64,000 nt of DNA from Parelaphostrongylus tenuis (taxonomy: Eukaryota > Nematoda > Chromadorea > Rhabditida > Metastrongylidae): the NCBI GenBank assembly GCA_019055375.1, contig JAHQIW010006211.1:1-64000 (forward strand), given 5' to 3'. Under the pieces are notes generated by a model that ran no database searches, was not told where the DNA came from, and saw only the letters and a program-made list of their open reading frames with translations. Below, piece by piece: positions 34,501 to 43,437 of this stretch; positions within the stretch are counted from its first letter, which is position 1; each line of letters opens with the position of its first letter. The position numbers were made by a program, and so were the translations under genes.

Positions 34501-37500
34501 ACTTTGAGGGATATAAAAGGCTTTACGAGTACTCTGGAGACAACTTCGTGAAAGAGATCCAGACATCAGAATTTTCTTGGATTATCACCCACACATCAGA
34601 AAAATTGTTATCAAAACCGCTTGACAGCTTATAATAGTCACCTGTCGTTTCCCTCCTTATCCTTGCCATTGTAGCCAATCCCGTTGAGAATAGCTGCACC
34701 TTCCTAAAAATGAAAACACATTTGTTGGGAAAATGAAACTGAAAAAAAAAACCAATCAAACAAGAAACAAAAAATTTCTGCTGAACAAAAAAAAAGACAA
34801 AGATTTGGCGTTGATCAATAACTGAGGAAGAAAATGTGCAACATATTCGAACAAGTTTTGTAGAGGTGCAAAATTAAGCCATTATTACTAGTAGAAAAAG
34901 AAGCAAGAACAGTATTTACAATTCGTTTTCGAGTGTTTTCTTAGAACTATGCTCAAACTTAATATGCCTGATAATCATTTTTGAGCTAAGCATTTTGAGT
35001 TTCGAGCTTTGAGTATGATTAACGATACCATCCAAGAGCAATCGAGTGTAGACCACTGCCCATTCAGAAATATTTTCACTTGATGGGACGTGTAAAATAT
35101 TCGTCTTTGCCAACTCAATATGGGGAGTTGGGTTCCCCAGGGGATTGGCTGAAACCCAATTGATGAGACTGTCAAGGTCGAAACACGTATATCGGGCTCT
35201 ATAAGCTGCCCTATAACAGACCAAATACATGGCTCAAAAAATGATTATCAAGCATAGTAGTTACAATTGATCGACATAGAACTACTAATAGGCGAATATA
35301 TCCATCTTTTTTTACTAACTTTTTAACTTTTGTTTACTAACTATGTCAAAGAAGGCCTCCTTCCTAGATTCAGGACATGAGCAAAAACAAAAAGAAATTG
35401 TCGGACCAAAAGAAAGTTGGTATACAAACCACAATAAGCCATACACCACAATAGCGATACATCGTGAGCCGGAACCATATCACTACCCACGTCCACCGCA
35501 TAAAAAATGACATATTCTGAAAGATTAATGTGGCCTTGGTATCATCTACTGAAACATTTATGTCGACTGAAACGTCAACAAAACAACTTCTTTAGAAATT
35601 TCACAAAGCGTTTTTGAATAGACTGGTGGGATTATATGGGCACATCAACTGCACAAAGATCAAAACAATGAACCATATTAGTGGGAATAATAAATTTTAG
35701 ATGTAGAAGTCAAAAACCATACGAAGAATTCCTGCGAGTTGAAAAACGTGTCGGGAATCCAAACTGCTCCCCATTGATTGAGTACCATGAAAGTGCACCC
35801 AGCAATGAATCTTCCCAACGATGGCATCAAACTATAACTATGTAATTATTTATTACAAGTCTTACAAGTGATTGATTGGAATTATCAAAGCACGGTACAG
35901 TATTAAAATTTTTAATCTCAAAGTGCAGCACAGTGATTTGTGTAAAATTTGGCAGAGTACTTACGATGACTGCTTTGGTTGTCTTTTGTCATCCAACCAA
36001 TCTCCATTCACATACGACCGAAATTTCCGAAGTGAGAACTGAGGACCAGCGAGTGTTCCTGTGTAAAAGAGACCATATGCAGCCACCTCGAGTAGACCAG
36101 GCGCATCTTTGATAGCGGTTTTTTCTTGATCCGGTCTCAAAGTCTTCTAGAATCAATCACAACACCATTCACTGAGATATGAAAGCAAGAGGTGAAGTTA
36201 GTTACATTTTAATCAATACGGAGCAGAACCCACGAAATGTGATCCGTCGTAAATATCCACGATTAGTCCTGTAAATCGTAATGTCATGATACAATACGGC
36301 GTTGTCCATGTTATATCGTATGCTTCTGACTCAACATACCAGTAGCCAACAAGCAAATAACCCTAAACGCGTCGAAGTTTCATCAAAGAATTTCCTCTTA
36401 GACTGCTCCGACACAGTACAATACTGAGTGAATTCACGTGCTAAATGTCGAATTCTTTAAGCGGCACTTTGTGACAAATATATCAACAAATAGAGTCCAC
36501 TTTGTGTCTGAACAGAAGAATACATGGATGATCATGTCGATCTCCTGAAACTCTCCTATATGTACAAAGGATACAACAAGAATTCTTGTAGAATAAAGAT
36601 AAAGACTGAAGATCAGAAATAGCCCTTATATAGCGATAGATGTACGTTTCGGGCATTCAGCCTCATCAAAAGCACGGTGCTTTTCATTTCAGGCAATCCC
36701 TTGAGGGGAATATACCTCTTACATATGAAGGAATCGACGACGAACAACTTACACCGCATGCGCAAGGTGTTAAGACCACTCTTCCTACAGAGTTTCACAG
36801 GCGATTGTTCATGATTAGTGGAACGTTTATTGCAATGTCTTTATCTTCGTCTACAGCACTATATAAGTGCCATAACAGATCTCATGCAGGGCTTAAATAT
36901 GCCATTAGATTACGTTTTGAGCGAGGTCTCAAAATAGTCGAAAAAAAAAAGATAATGCAATATGTTTACCCAGCCACGAGCACTCGACTGTAAAACACTA
37001 CGCGACGGGTGATCTTATCACTAACGCGTGAATTGTAATATGTTCGTCGTCGATTGCTTTATATGCAAGAGTGTACTCCCCGACAAGGGATTGGCTGAAA
37101 CAAAAGGCACTGTGGTACTAATAAGGTCGAAAGGCCGAAACCGTACGTTTAGCACTATGTAAGTTCTAGAGCAGATCTCATGCAACACTTGAATTATGTT
37201 ATAAATTATATATTGTTTCGGGTGGGGTCTCAAAAAATAGTCGAAAATAAGGGTACAATAACGTATGAAGATCCTAATATTACAGCTATTATTGTCGAAA
37301 CTGGACATCTTCAGTTCCTAGAGCTCTTTAGATTAAAAAAAAACACAAAAATGCTCCTTCTTACGAAATAGGAGGGAGTGGGCACATTTTCTGCAAAGTG
37401 GAAAACTAACACTGTTTCTGCAGAGCTGTACACAAAGTAGACGTAATCTAGGTTTAGGACGTCACTCTGAGGCTGTGGAAGTGCTTGACGTGTCATAATA

Positions 37501-40500
37501 AAGTTCCAGGAGTGGCCGGTGCGACAATTATTGCCATATTTTATGCCTCCATCTGATTTACGATAGCTCGGCGTGTAAGAAGCCGTAAGTTTTTGATCTT
37601 CAACATAAATCAGATTCTTCAAAACGTAGAGAAAAATCGACTAATAGAACAAAAACCCCATTAGAAAGAGCTGGAGCTATACAACAACTACTACGGTGGC
37701 CAGTGCAACATCTACAGGAGGGACAGTGAGCACAGCGGAAAATTAGAGGCTTCCCACCTCAGAACAAAATTGAAAAAGGTGCCTTAACAAGTGTAAAAAT
37801 ACACGTCAACCTATCCGGGCTTGGGGAGAGAAATGTCAAAATCTACTAAAAAATGCTTCACTGCAAAATGAGTGCTATATTCACAACCATTCGTCGGTTC
37901 ATTCAGAATACATTAATCATTTGACCTTTTAGAGTACAAAAAGATAGACAGATTTACAATGAAGAAGTAAGATACTGCAGCACAGCAACTGTATTTCATA
38001 GGTGCTATATTAATGGTTTCAAATGCCCTGCAATACACATGTGATCGATGGTCCCATCTCGCGCTTTAGAGTCCAAATCCTTTGTACCTCCGAGTTTGGG
38101 AAACTTGCACCGGACTTATGTAAAGGAGCAAGAACACTGATTTGATACATCGATAGGCTACCGAAAGTCATTAATAGATCAGATAAGTATTCAACCACTC
38201 CTGACAATGCTCGACGAAGTGTAATAAACTGCGCATCTCTTAGGGGTGGATGAAAGCTAAAAACTTTGTTTTTCAACAAGCACATTCTAGGAAAGAAAAC
38301 GCAAATCATCACAATGAACAAAAGATAAGTGGACTGAAACGAAGACTGTATATACTCACCAGGAAAAAGACATGAGCGGCGATGATCGATTCCGGTTTGC
38401 CACCCATAACACGTATAATAAGGTAGGCCATTAAGACAGCGATGAAAGCATGTATGGAGTCATAACCTACAAAAAGTCATACAAGGAGTCTCGACATCTA
38501 TAAAAAGGCAGACACATTAAGTTTGATGAATACTGCAGAAAAACTTTCAAGAGAAAGTTCCGAAAAGCTATCTCACAATAATGTGGATAAGGATAAAGGA
38601 TAAAGCTCTCGGCGTTGATCAATCCCTGAGGGATGCGCCATGCATTCGACAGGTGATTGAATGCATATCTGGCCTTTACAATGACTTGCGGTGGCCTCCC
38701 GCTGAACCGAGTCAGTGCTGCTTATCCTCCCAGACAAGTCTGAGACCTGTCTGGTACCAATTTACCGACCCGGAGGGATGGATGGCTTGGTGAGCCATGA
38801 GCGCGAGATCGAACCATTGACCTCGTGTGCGACGCAGAGAACCTCTAACCGCTGCGCCACATGCGCTCACAATAATGTGAGCATTCTAATAACTCTTTCA
38901 ATCGATTATTTTGGACCTCGCCTAAAATTAATACATCCTGATAGCACATTTTAAGCCCTTCATAAGGTTTCTTATGACCCTTGAAAAGGGCTAGACATGT
39001 TTTTCAGCCTTTCAGCTCCACCAGTATCCCCAGTGGCTTTCGGTCCACTCAGTTCCTTGTATCGAGATATACGCCCTACATAGTGGAAACGACACCGAAC
39101 TTTTCAAAAATATGCTGTCAGGATGAATTCAAGCCAGCTCACAAAATAATCTATTGAAAATGTTTATGTATATGTACATATGTGCATTTGTGTACATATA
39201 TGCATATTCGCGCATATATACATGCATATACGTGTATACACCTATGCATATACATGTGTACGTACATGTGTATACGTGTATATGCACGTGCACATGTATA
39301 TATGCACATATATACGTATATATATGTGCATATGTACATATGTATGTATATTTATCTGAATATATAGTGGCGCAATAGCCGTTAGTCAAGAAAACGACAA
39401 TCGACGACCTATCTCTTTACAAGAACCGTATGCAGAGGGTTAATGATTCGGTGTCGACTCCCTCATATGTAGGAGGTACATCCCCTTACAAAGAACTGGT
39501 TGAACCGGAAGGCCTGTGCTACTAATGAGGCTCAAAGGCCGAAACACGGTGTTTAGCATTTTACAGGTGTCATAAGAGACCCCGTGAAGGGCTCAAATTA
39601 TCCTGTCAAAATGTGAGCACCGCCTAAATAACGACTTCGGATGGATAGTTGCTGTATAAGCAACAGTCCATTCGACGAGTCTGCTGGCATTGAACAAAAC
39701 TCATAAGGAAGAAAGAAGGAACTGAATGATTCAAAGAGGTAGTTAAAGGTGCATACAAATCATCAGAAAAAGATAAGACCTACCACTATTGAAGACGTAA
39801 AGTATAACTCCAATAACTACAAAGAACGCATGCTGAACAACTGCTGATTTATCGTAGAAAATGGAACGATGTACCACCGCAATAGGATATCCTGAAAACG
39901 TTGGTGAACTCAAGCCGAGACAACCAATAAGGATGTTTCTGACTACAGAAAAAGTCAGTTCTGCTAACTAGATACTGGGTCAGAAAGAAATTTTCCGTAT
40001 ATCTCGTTTTCATCGAATTTTTCATGCATTTAGGTCTTTGATTTCACTGCCGTTTAGAGGAGCTTCTTGTGGTTATTTCGATATATAACGCCTACGCATT
40101 TGTTTCAATATGGAATCTTCTCGAGAGCAAAAACGATTGTTGAAGCTACATGAGTATCGTTTCATGCCAAAGCAGTACTTGAACTCAAACGATACTCATG
40201 TGGCATCAACAATAGTTTTGGCTCTCGGCATGATTCCATCTTAAATCGAATGTATAAGTGTTATATATCACATTAACCGCAAGAAGCTGCTCTAAACGGT
40301 AGTGAAAAAATCAGCAAAAACAGCAAAAGTCGGGAAAATTTCATATCAAACCAATACATGTCAAAAAACAAGGTCATTTAGATATAGAATCTACAAGGAA
40401 AAATTGTTCCAATGACGCGTATGCGAAATATTCACTTCGAAAATTTGTAAGTGTTTGATTGAGTGGGTAAAAAGGGAATCAGCCTCCTTTGTAGAACTAT

Positions 40501-41225
40501 TCTGAGCTCGAGATCTGCTCCTGTCGTTCAAGAAATGGAAGCAGAACAATAAAATTTCAGACGAAGGCTTGATAAAGACTTTACAGGCATATAATTCTTG
40601 AGATTTGTTTTCACTGCTTTGTCGCAATGTGACGATGCTCCAGACATGCACCTAAAAAACTCTGAGTGGTGAGCAAAAAACCCGACCTCACAGAGAACTG
40701 AACCCGCGAAAGAACCCACGCCCAAGGCGCGTGCTGCCCACTAACCAAAGCCGCCGCTCTGCTACCACTATTTCTTCGATATGTCTTATCGTAGCTGTCA
40801 GAAACCAATCTCTAACAGTTTGGCGAATAAGCACAAATCGCATTGAGAATACTTAAGCTAATAGTATAGGGGTCCCTTCAGCGATATCCCATCACTTGAT
40901 GACGGAAATCCCCTGGAACTCAATTTATCCCTTAAAATGCCGTAATTTCCATCGCGGCAAAAATGAACTGCCTCCTGCTTGCGCCGCCAAGAGCGCGACA
41001 AGTCGTGGTTCGTTTTTGTCGTAGACAGGGGCGTAATCAACAAACAATATATGATTGATCAGTGATGTCGAAGTTAAAAGAAAGTCGCTTTCCTAATCAT
41101 TGAATCGATGCTGTTCGAACTCGTATCGCTCCAGAAAAATGGAACATACCGGCCAATACACATAGCAAAAGACGCAGTCCATCCTCACGAATGCTGAGTA
41201 GATCAGCAATTGTTCCGACTATCAT
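25579..41225 (-). CDS. mboa-6: MBOAT-family lysophospholipid acyltransferase (LPCAT3/mboa-6-like), complete, 12 exons
   Basis: Exons: 41150-41225, 39784-39942, 38360-38466, 36234-36362, 35965-36146, 35723-35831, 35430-35516, 34642-34703, 26269-26373, 26067-26214, 25811-25969 and 25579-25737. Every junction keeps frame, giving about 493 aa (LPCAT3 is close to this). The family transfers acyl chains from acyl-CoA to lysophospholipids in the ER. Seen: many hydrophobic segments; YDITWTTPYCIMTLRFTGL (about 130-148); LAGPQFSLRKF (about 188-198); EGAAILNGIGYNGKD (about 284-298); WDGVRDVHIWQWETG (about 305-319); conserved Asn in FNCGTNN (about N334); catalytic His in AIWHGYHLGY (about H366); and C-terminal KKEL, a KKXX ER-retrieval motif. 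TTTTCCAG lies 20 nt before the ATG, a likely SL trans-splice site. Class is firm; the symbol is inferred by resemblance to the worm phosphatidylcholine/LPCAT3-type member. The intron between exons 8 and 9 is 8.3 kb. Confidence 0.92.
26215..26268 (-). other. 54-nt intron that is in frame and stop-free
   Basis: It starts GTGTGTTCTG and ends TTTGCTATAG on the minus strand, between MBOAT exons 9 and 10. At 54 nt (3 x 18) with no stop, retention would insert 18 mostly hydrophobic residues between the Asn and His catalytic motifs. Splicing restores NNFVKNYIFRRLRWLG, which fits the family. Automated predictors may read through it. Confidence 0.8.
26485..27075. repeat. Two opposed copies of an inverted-repeat element around a perfect hairpin
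   Basis: A block near 26490-26615 is the reverse complement of about 26917-27035 (shared words ACCGCTGCTAT, GGCATATGGTA and TGATGAG). GACCTCGCTAAAAAATTCAGTAT near 26735 recurs inverted near 27045. The two blocks are not in mirror order, so I read two insertions and not one foldback. The whole lies in MBOAT intron 8. Confidence 0.65.
26780..26840. repeat. Perfect 19-bp hairpin
   Basis: TGCAGCTTCTACGGAAGGA is followed after about 22 nt by TCCTTCCGTAGAAGCTGCA, an exact reverse complement. The loop is about 22 nt (AGCTCTTCATAGGTACTGATATG). The stem is long enough for a small-RNA-like precursor, but nothing shows that it is transcribed on its own. Confidence 0.85.
27076..28186. other. MBOAT intron 8 sequence; nothing recognisable
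   Basis: AT-rich. An 88-codon plus-strand frame at 27783-28049 has no support. CTCACCAGACCAAACCCGTT at about 28109 is the SINE body motif also seen at about 22330 and, diverged, at about 28515. Confidence 0.45.
28187..28265 (+). repeat. tRNA-like module (SINE head)
   Basis: GATGGTGTAGTAGTAGTAG is A-box-like, and GCGGATTCAACTCTCATC and AAGGCCGT are T-arm and acceptor-like. A GTA expansion in the D loop (four units) shows it is not a working tRNA. Confidence 0.55.
28594..28680 (+). repeat. tRNA-like module (SINE head)
   Basis: GTCGGTAGTGCAACGGTTC (A box), CCCTCCCGGAAAGAGCG (anticodon arm) and TGGGTTCAAGTCCCAGCTGA (5-bp T stem TGGG/CCCA with TTCAAGT loop) are followed by CTTTTGCACTGGG, as after the copies at 148 and 31767. 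Confidence 0.7.
28740..31490. other. MBOAT intron 8 sequence; no gene seen
   Basis: Over 2.7 kb without a supported frame. A weak tRNA-like segment lies at about 29070-29145 (GGGTAGTTAGCGGCTC; TTAGTTCGATCCGCTTC). A T/A run at 31143-31160 is low complexity. Nothing else was found. Confidence 0.45.
31533..31612 (-). repeat. tRNA-like module (SINE head)
   Basis: The minus strand reads GGTAGTGCAATGGATTAGAG (A box) and GCGAGTTCGACTCCCGC (T arm, GCGAG/CTCCCGC-like), ending CTGACGC. It is one of the better preserved copies. It is head-to-head with the copy at 31767, about 155 bp apart. Confidence 0.7.
31767..31852 (+). repeat. tRNA-like module (SINE head)
   Basis: GCTGTAGTGCAACGGATTAG is the A box region. 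GCGGCATCCACCTGACGCG is a decayed T arm, followed by AAAGTTTTGCGCAC, the same 3' continuation as in the copies at 148 and 28594. Confidence 0.65.
32345..32805. mobile_element. Inverted-repeat (MITE-like) element, copy 1
   Basis: The left part (about 32358-32510) contains TTTCGATCCGAGTGCTTTCTT and, inverted, the sequence GGGCTCTATAAGTCAGCCCT. The right part (about 32696-32800) repeats it in the opposite orientation: TACGTGTATCGGGCTCTATA, AGTCAGCCCTCATTGACAGA, ATGATTATCAGGCATAATTA. The same ends occur at 34915-35255 and 45236-45548. No transposase is encoded, so it is a non-autonomous element. Confidence 0.65.
32866..33112 (+). other. Coding-like open frame of unknown origin
   Basis: The plus-strand frame is open from just after a TGA at 32863-32865 to TGA at 33110-33112 (about 80 codons), without an internal ATG at its start. 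Its acidic, low-hydrophobic content (for example MRYMTEEVLINTNRYDDMKS) reads like real protein. A TTATAG acceptor at about 32900 could start it. I recognise no family. It lies on the opposite strand to MBOAT, in its intron 8. Confidence 0.3.
33136..33450 (-). pseudogene. Two-exon coding remnant nested in MBOAT intron 8
   Basis: Minus strand: exon 33371-33450 (acceptor TTGCAG, donor GTAAGA) and terminal exon 33136-33300 (acceptor TTCTAG, 54 codons plus TAA). The first encodes SDLTRRPVQIQIRKSAAQMV; the second includes LRGFSAVDKDELNALTE and YGPSTSTVPDIVET. Both look coding, but the junction is out of phase by one base; a one-base-shorter G run at the acceptor would fix it. No further upstream exon was found before MBOAT exon 8. 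I suspect a duplicated 3' gene fragment or a nested gene with a local error. Function unknown. Confidence 0.35.
33990..34270 (+). repeat. Interspersed repeat shared with 42780-42975
   Basis: TTCGATTCGTTTCATCACAA, GTTGCTTCTGCTGCCTGGAG and GAATGTTGGTCGAGACGACT match, with substitutions, TTCAATCCGTTCTGTCGCAT, GTTGGCTTCTGCCTGAGGAT and CAATGCTGATCGAGACGATT at 42780-42975 in the same order. Family not recognised. Confidence 0.6.
34345..34415 (-). repeat. tRNA-like module (SINE head)
   Basis: The minus strand starts GAGCGGATTGGTGCAGTGG (A box) and ends CCGGTTCGATCCCC (B box), with a long poor middle. It lies about 230 bp outside MBOAT exon 8. Confidence 0.6.
34915..35258. mobile_element. Inverted-repeat (MITE-like) element, copy 2
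   Basis: The left end CGAGTGTTTTCTTAGAACTA and TATGCCTGATAATCATTTTT is matched inverted at the right end AAAATGATTATCAAGCATA. The interior carries CGAAACACGTATATCGGGCT. Same family as 32345-32805. It lies in MBOAT intron 7. Confidence 0.7.
36590..37275. mobile_element. Two related non-autonomous elements in MBOAT intron 3
   Basis: The first (about 36600-36945) contains, inverted, the words of the family at 39420-39625 (TACGTTTCGGGCATTCAGCC, CATATGAAGG). The second (about 36960-37275) reads GATTGGCTGAAACAAAAGGC, AATAAGGTCGAAAGGCCGAA and GTTTAGCACTATGTAAG in direct orientation. No coding content. Confidence 0.55.
37276..38359. other. MBOAT intron 3 sequence with two unexplained frames
   Basis: Minus-strand frames at 37311-37622 (103 codons) and 38019-38321 (100 codons) are longer than their surroundings, but neither joins the MBOAT exons in phase nor shows a motif I know. 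They are more likely intronic chance frames. Confidence 0.4.
38582..38870 (-). repeat. tRNA-derived SINE, copy 1 of 3
   Basis: On the minus strand it begins with a tRNA-like head: GAGCGCATGTGGCGCAGCGG with A box TGGCGCAGCGG, and B box GGTTCGATCTC. A body follows with GTGCTGCTTATCC read on plus as TGCTTATCCTCCCAGACAAG. The 3' tail is made of TTATCC units. Copies at 41776-42066 and 51835-52134 align along the whole length. This copy lacks about 21 bp (TTCAATTTTTGACTTCGTCT and one base) present in copy 3. It is in MBOAT intron 2, same strand as the gene. Confidence 0.85.
39150..39365. repeat. (TA/TG/CA) microsatellite with TATGTACATA units
   Basis: Over 200 bp of alternating purine-pyrimidine sequence, such as ATATGTACATATGTGCAT and TACGTGTATACACC. 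It can adopt Z-DNA or hairpins. Frames on both strands translate to YICTYI-type repeats and are not genes. Confidence 0.9.
39420..39625 (+). mobile_element. Non-autonomous element of the AGGCTCAAAGGCCGAAACACG family
   Basis: It contains GAACTGGTTGAACCGGAAGG, CTACTAATGAGGCTCAAAGG, CCGAAACACGGTGTTTAGCA and GAAGGGCTCAAATTATCCTG. Related sequences are at 36.6-37.3 kb, 24.8 kb and 56.9-57.15 kb. No frame. Confidence 0.6.
40045..40308. repeat. Long foldback palindrome (about 115-bp arms)
   Basis: The left arm contains CACTGCCGTTTAGAGGAGCT, GATATATAACGCCTACGCAT and GCTACATGAGTATCGTTT. The right arm, reverse-complemented, gives CACTACCGTTTAGAGCAGCT, GATATATAACACTTATACAT and GCCACATGAGTATCGTTT. The arms are roughly 80 percent alike by eye, with a short loop near 40165-40185. 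It lies in MBOAT intron 1. Confidence 0.85.
40685..40765 (-). repeat. tRNA-like module (SINE head)
   Basis: The minus strand has GGCTTTGGTTAGTGGGCAG and CGCGGGTTCAGTTCTC as A- and B-box-like elements. Poorly preserved; MBOAT intron 1. Confidence 0.5.
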
Positions 41226-41510
41226 CTGATATCGTCGATCGATTACTGGAAAATTTCAGATAGCACTTGCCAAATTACACTGAAAACACCGCAGATTTTT
41301 CTTTTGTTTCACATCTTTCGGCAATCAGAACAATGAACACCAAACTTATCAACCAGAAAGAAATTAAAATTGCATGGTTTTGATATCGTTCGATTGCGCA
41401 TTTTCTTGCGAACATTTTGGTATAGGACTTGCCCATAGTTGTCTCAAGATAGAGCTGTTTTGAGAAGAAATTCGCTTGCTACTCATGGACGAATGACGCA
41501 CAGGGGAAAG
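41226..41510 (-). promoter_or_regulatory. Upstream region of the MBOAT gene
   Basis: Reading upstream of the ATG there is a TTTTCCAG acceptor 20 nt away, suited to spliced-leader addition. No TATA box stands out. The interval to the mariner fragment at 41.5 kb is AT-rich. Confidence 0.4.
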
Positions 41511-41544
41511 TGCTAATGAAGCGAGGCGCAAGATTGATGGAGTT

Positions 41545-41665
41545 TGGGATGGTGATACGGTTGCAGGACGGCTGGGAAACGGTTGGCCAAGTTCAAAGCT
41601 GGAGAGGAGAGTTTCGAGGACTCACGCACGCTCGGGGGCCGTCTACAGGAAGCCCCGTTAACCTT
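41545..41665 (+). mobile_element. Small mariner transposase fragment (helix-turn-helix part)
   Basis: The plus strand from 41583 reads MAKFKAGEESFEDSRTLGGR. The mariner family has a W-F-x-K/R-F-x-x-G-D/E-x-S-L/F-E-D motif followed by GRP here. Only about 40 codons are recognisable, so it is a dead scrap. Confidence 0.55.
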
Positions 41666-41775
41666 GCGTGCCGCTTCTCTAGCTCTTTCCCCTACGCACC
41701 ATTCGTGCATGAATAGCAATCGAATATGTTCCCAAGACAGCTCCATCTTTAAGGCAACTAGAGGCAACTAAACCA

Positions 41776-42066
41776 AAAGGACAAGGCCCTCGCGTAGATC
41801 AAATCGTGAGGGATGCACCTTGCATTCGTCTTCAATTTTTTAACTTCATATGAGGTGGTTGGATGGATATGTGGATATCTATACGATGACTCGTGGTGGC
41901 CTCTGCTGTATCGAGTCAGTGCTGCTTCCTAGACAAGCCTGAAACCAGGCCCGTAATAATTTACCGAGCCCGGAAGAATGAATGGCTTGGTGAACCATGA
42001 GAGCGAGATCGAACATCGACCTTGTATGCGACGCAGAGCACTCAGACCACTGCGCTACATAGACAA
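41776..42066 (-). repeat. tRNA-derived SINE, copy 2 of 3
   Basis: It shares GTCAGTGCTGCTTCC, ATGGCTTGGTGAACCATGAG and GAGCGAGATCGAAC with copies 1 and 3. The tRNA-like head is at the high-coordinate end, with A box GTAGCGCAGTGG. It is more diverged than the other two. Confidence 0.8.
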
Positions 42067-42399
42067 GTTGTATACCAAAATGTTCGTAAGAAAATGCGCA
42101 ATTGAACGATACCTCGATGATTCAATTTTAATTACTTCCTGTTGATAAATTTATGTTAATTGCTCTAGTGTTAAAACTTGTGGAGCGATCCGATATCTGA
42201 TAAAGGCCCATCAAAGCGATGGTCTACGAATTCCAAAATGCTCAAGAAAAGAGAAAATCGATAAAAACGTGCAAAAATACGGTAGATGATGATCTGCAGA
42301 TCAAAAAAAAACTGACAGTAGTGAAGATGTGAAATTGTAAACACATGCGGTTTTTGCTTGAGCCATAGAAGATCTCCTACGCAGTGAGCGAGAAGCCTG

Positions 42400-42580
42400 A
42401 CGATTTTCCTCAAACAACACGGATATCTGCGTGGGGACGCTTCCAAGGGAGAGGTAGACGGGGGTCGCAGGGTTCTCCCCCCGGGGATGACGATAGTAAC
42501 CGCCGGCTGATCCTCAGAATGGAATTGATTTATTGAGAACGATGATCCACAACACAACAGCGGCGATAGCGGCGCGCGTC
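42400..42580. other. GC-rich stretch without a gene
   Basis: GAGGTAGACGGGGGTCGCAG and CTCCCCCCGGGGATGACGAT are far richer in GC than the surroundings. It precedes a purine-rich repeat. A 128-codon minus frame at 42171-42557 has no motif I know. Confidence 0.5.
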
Positions 42581-42599
42581 ATTTGACGCAATGTTACAG

Positions 42600-42740
42600 C
42601 GTGGAAGATATCCGGGAGAGGGGGAGCGGAGAGTGAAGCGGGGAGGGGAGCGGGGGAAAGCAGGGAGGGGAGCGGGGAGAAGAGCAGAGAAGGGAGCGGG
42701 TAGAGGATCAGGGAAGGGAGCGGGGGGCGAGGGGGGGCGT
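42600..42740 (+). repeat. Purine-rich minisatellite with G-tracts
   Basis: Repeated GGGAGGGGAGCGGGG-type units (13-15 bp, imperfect) form a plus strand that is almost all G and A. At least ten runs of three or more G occur close together, so intramolecular G-quadruplex formation is expected. Strand asymmetry is extreme for this AT-rich window. Confidence 0.85.
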
Positions 42741-42779
42741 CCCCTAGAGCATATGACGGACCTAAGGTGACTAGACCGC

Positions 42780-42975
42780 CATGTTTTTATTTATTCGCAA
42801 TTCGTCATCGCCAGTTATCCCGGTGGCCCCAGCAAATTTTCCATTCAATCCGTTCTGTCGCATTTCTCCTTCACAAAGGTCTCCGAATATCCCAAGTGAT
42901 CTGTTGGCTTCTGCCTGAGGATCTCATCTTCCTCAAGAATGATGTACAATGCTGATCGAGACGATTATAATCCTG
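42780..42975 (+). repeat. Interspersed repeat shared with 33990-34270
   Basis: Same order of matching words as described for the copy at 33990, ending GCTGATCGAGACGATTATAA. Family unknown. Confidence 0.6.
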
Positions 42976-42994
42976 GAACTATACCGCTTAACCC

Positions 42995-43165
42995 ATTGAG
43001 GACCAGCGTTGATAGGCAGGCGGCGTCGCGCCGTCGCCTGCGCGGTAGTCAGGCAGGCGGCACCTGCGCGTTTGTGCATGCATGTGTGGTGGCCTCCCTG
43101 CTTTCCCATAGGACGAAACGCCACCGCACAGTAGCTGGGTGGGATTTGACGTTGCGCGGTGAACA
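42995..43165. repeat. GC-rich patch with GGCAGGCGGC direct repeats
   Basis: GGCAGGCGGC occurs twice (about 43014 and 43051) in a CpG-rich 160-bp block (GTCGCGCCGTCGCCTGCGCG). Frames on both strands are composition artefacts. Confidence 0.6.
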
Positions 43166-43437
43166 TTAAAAAAGATGCTCATGGTCCCCAAAAGGTTAAG
43201 GGATTCCCTAAGGCGTTTGTTCATGTTAGATCTTCTCATAAGGATTGACTTTAGGGCAATAAACACCGAATTTTTTGAAACCTGAAATAATTAAAAGTCT
43301 TGATAGCACTATTCAAACTATGCACCATAAGCCTGAACACATCTCTGCCATCTCTCAGGCTGCAAGTCAATACCGCATTGTGCAGAAATTTCTGGGCTTT
43401 TCTTTTTGGTACAAAATTTGTCCACACTTGCCGAATC

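Noticed and set aside
37311..37622. 103-codon minus-strand frame as an MBOAT exon
   Set aside because: MBOAT exon 3 (ends 38360) joins exon 4 (starts 36362) in phase and gives the expected family sequence without it.
43300..43437. N-terminal 46 codons of the mariner-containing frame
   Set aside because: No resemblance to a transposase leader; recognisable homology starts at 43438.
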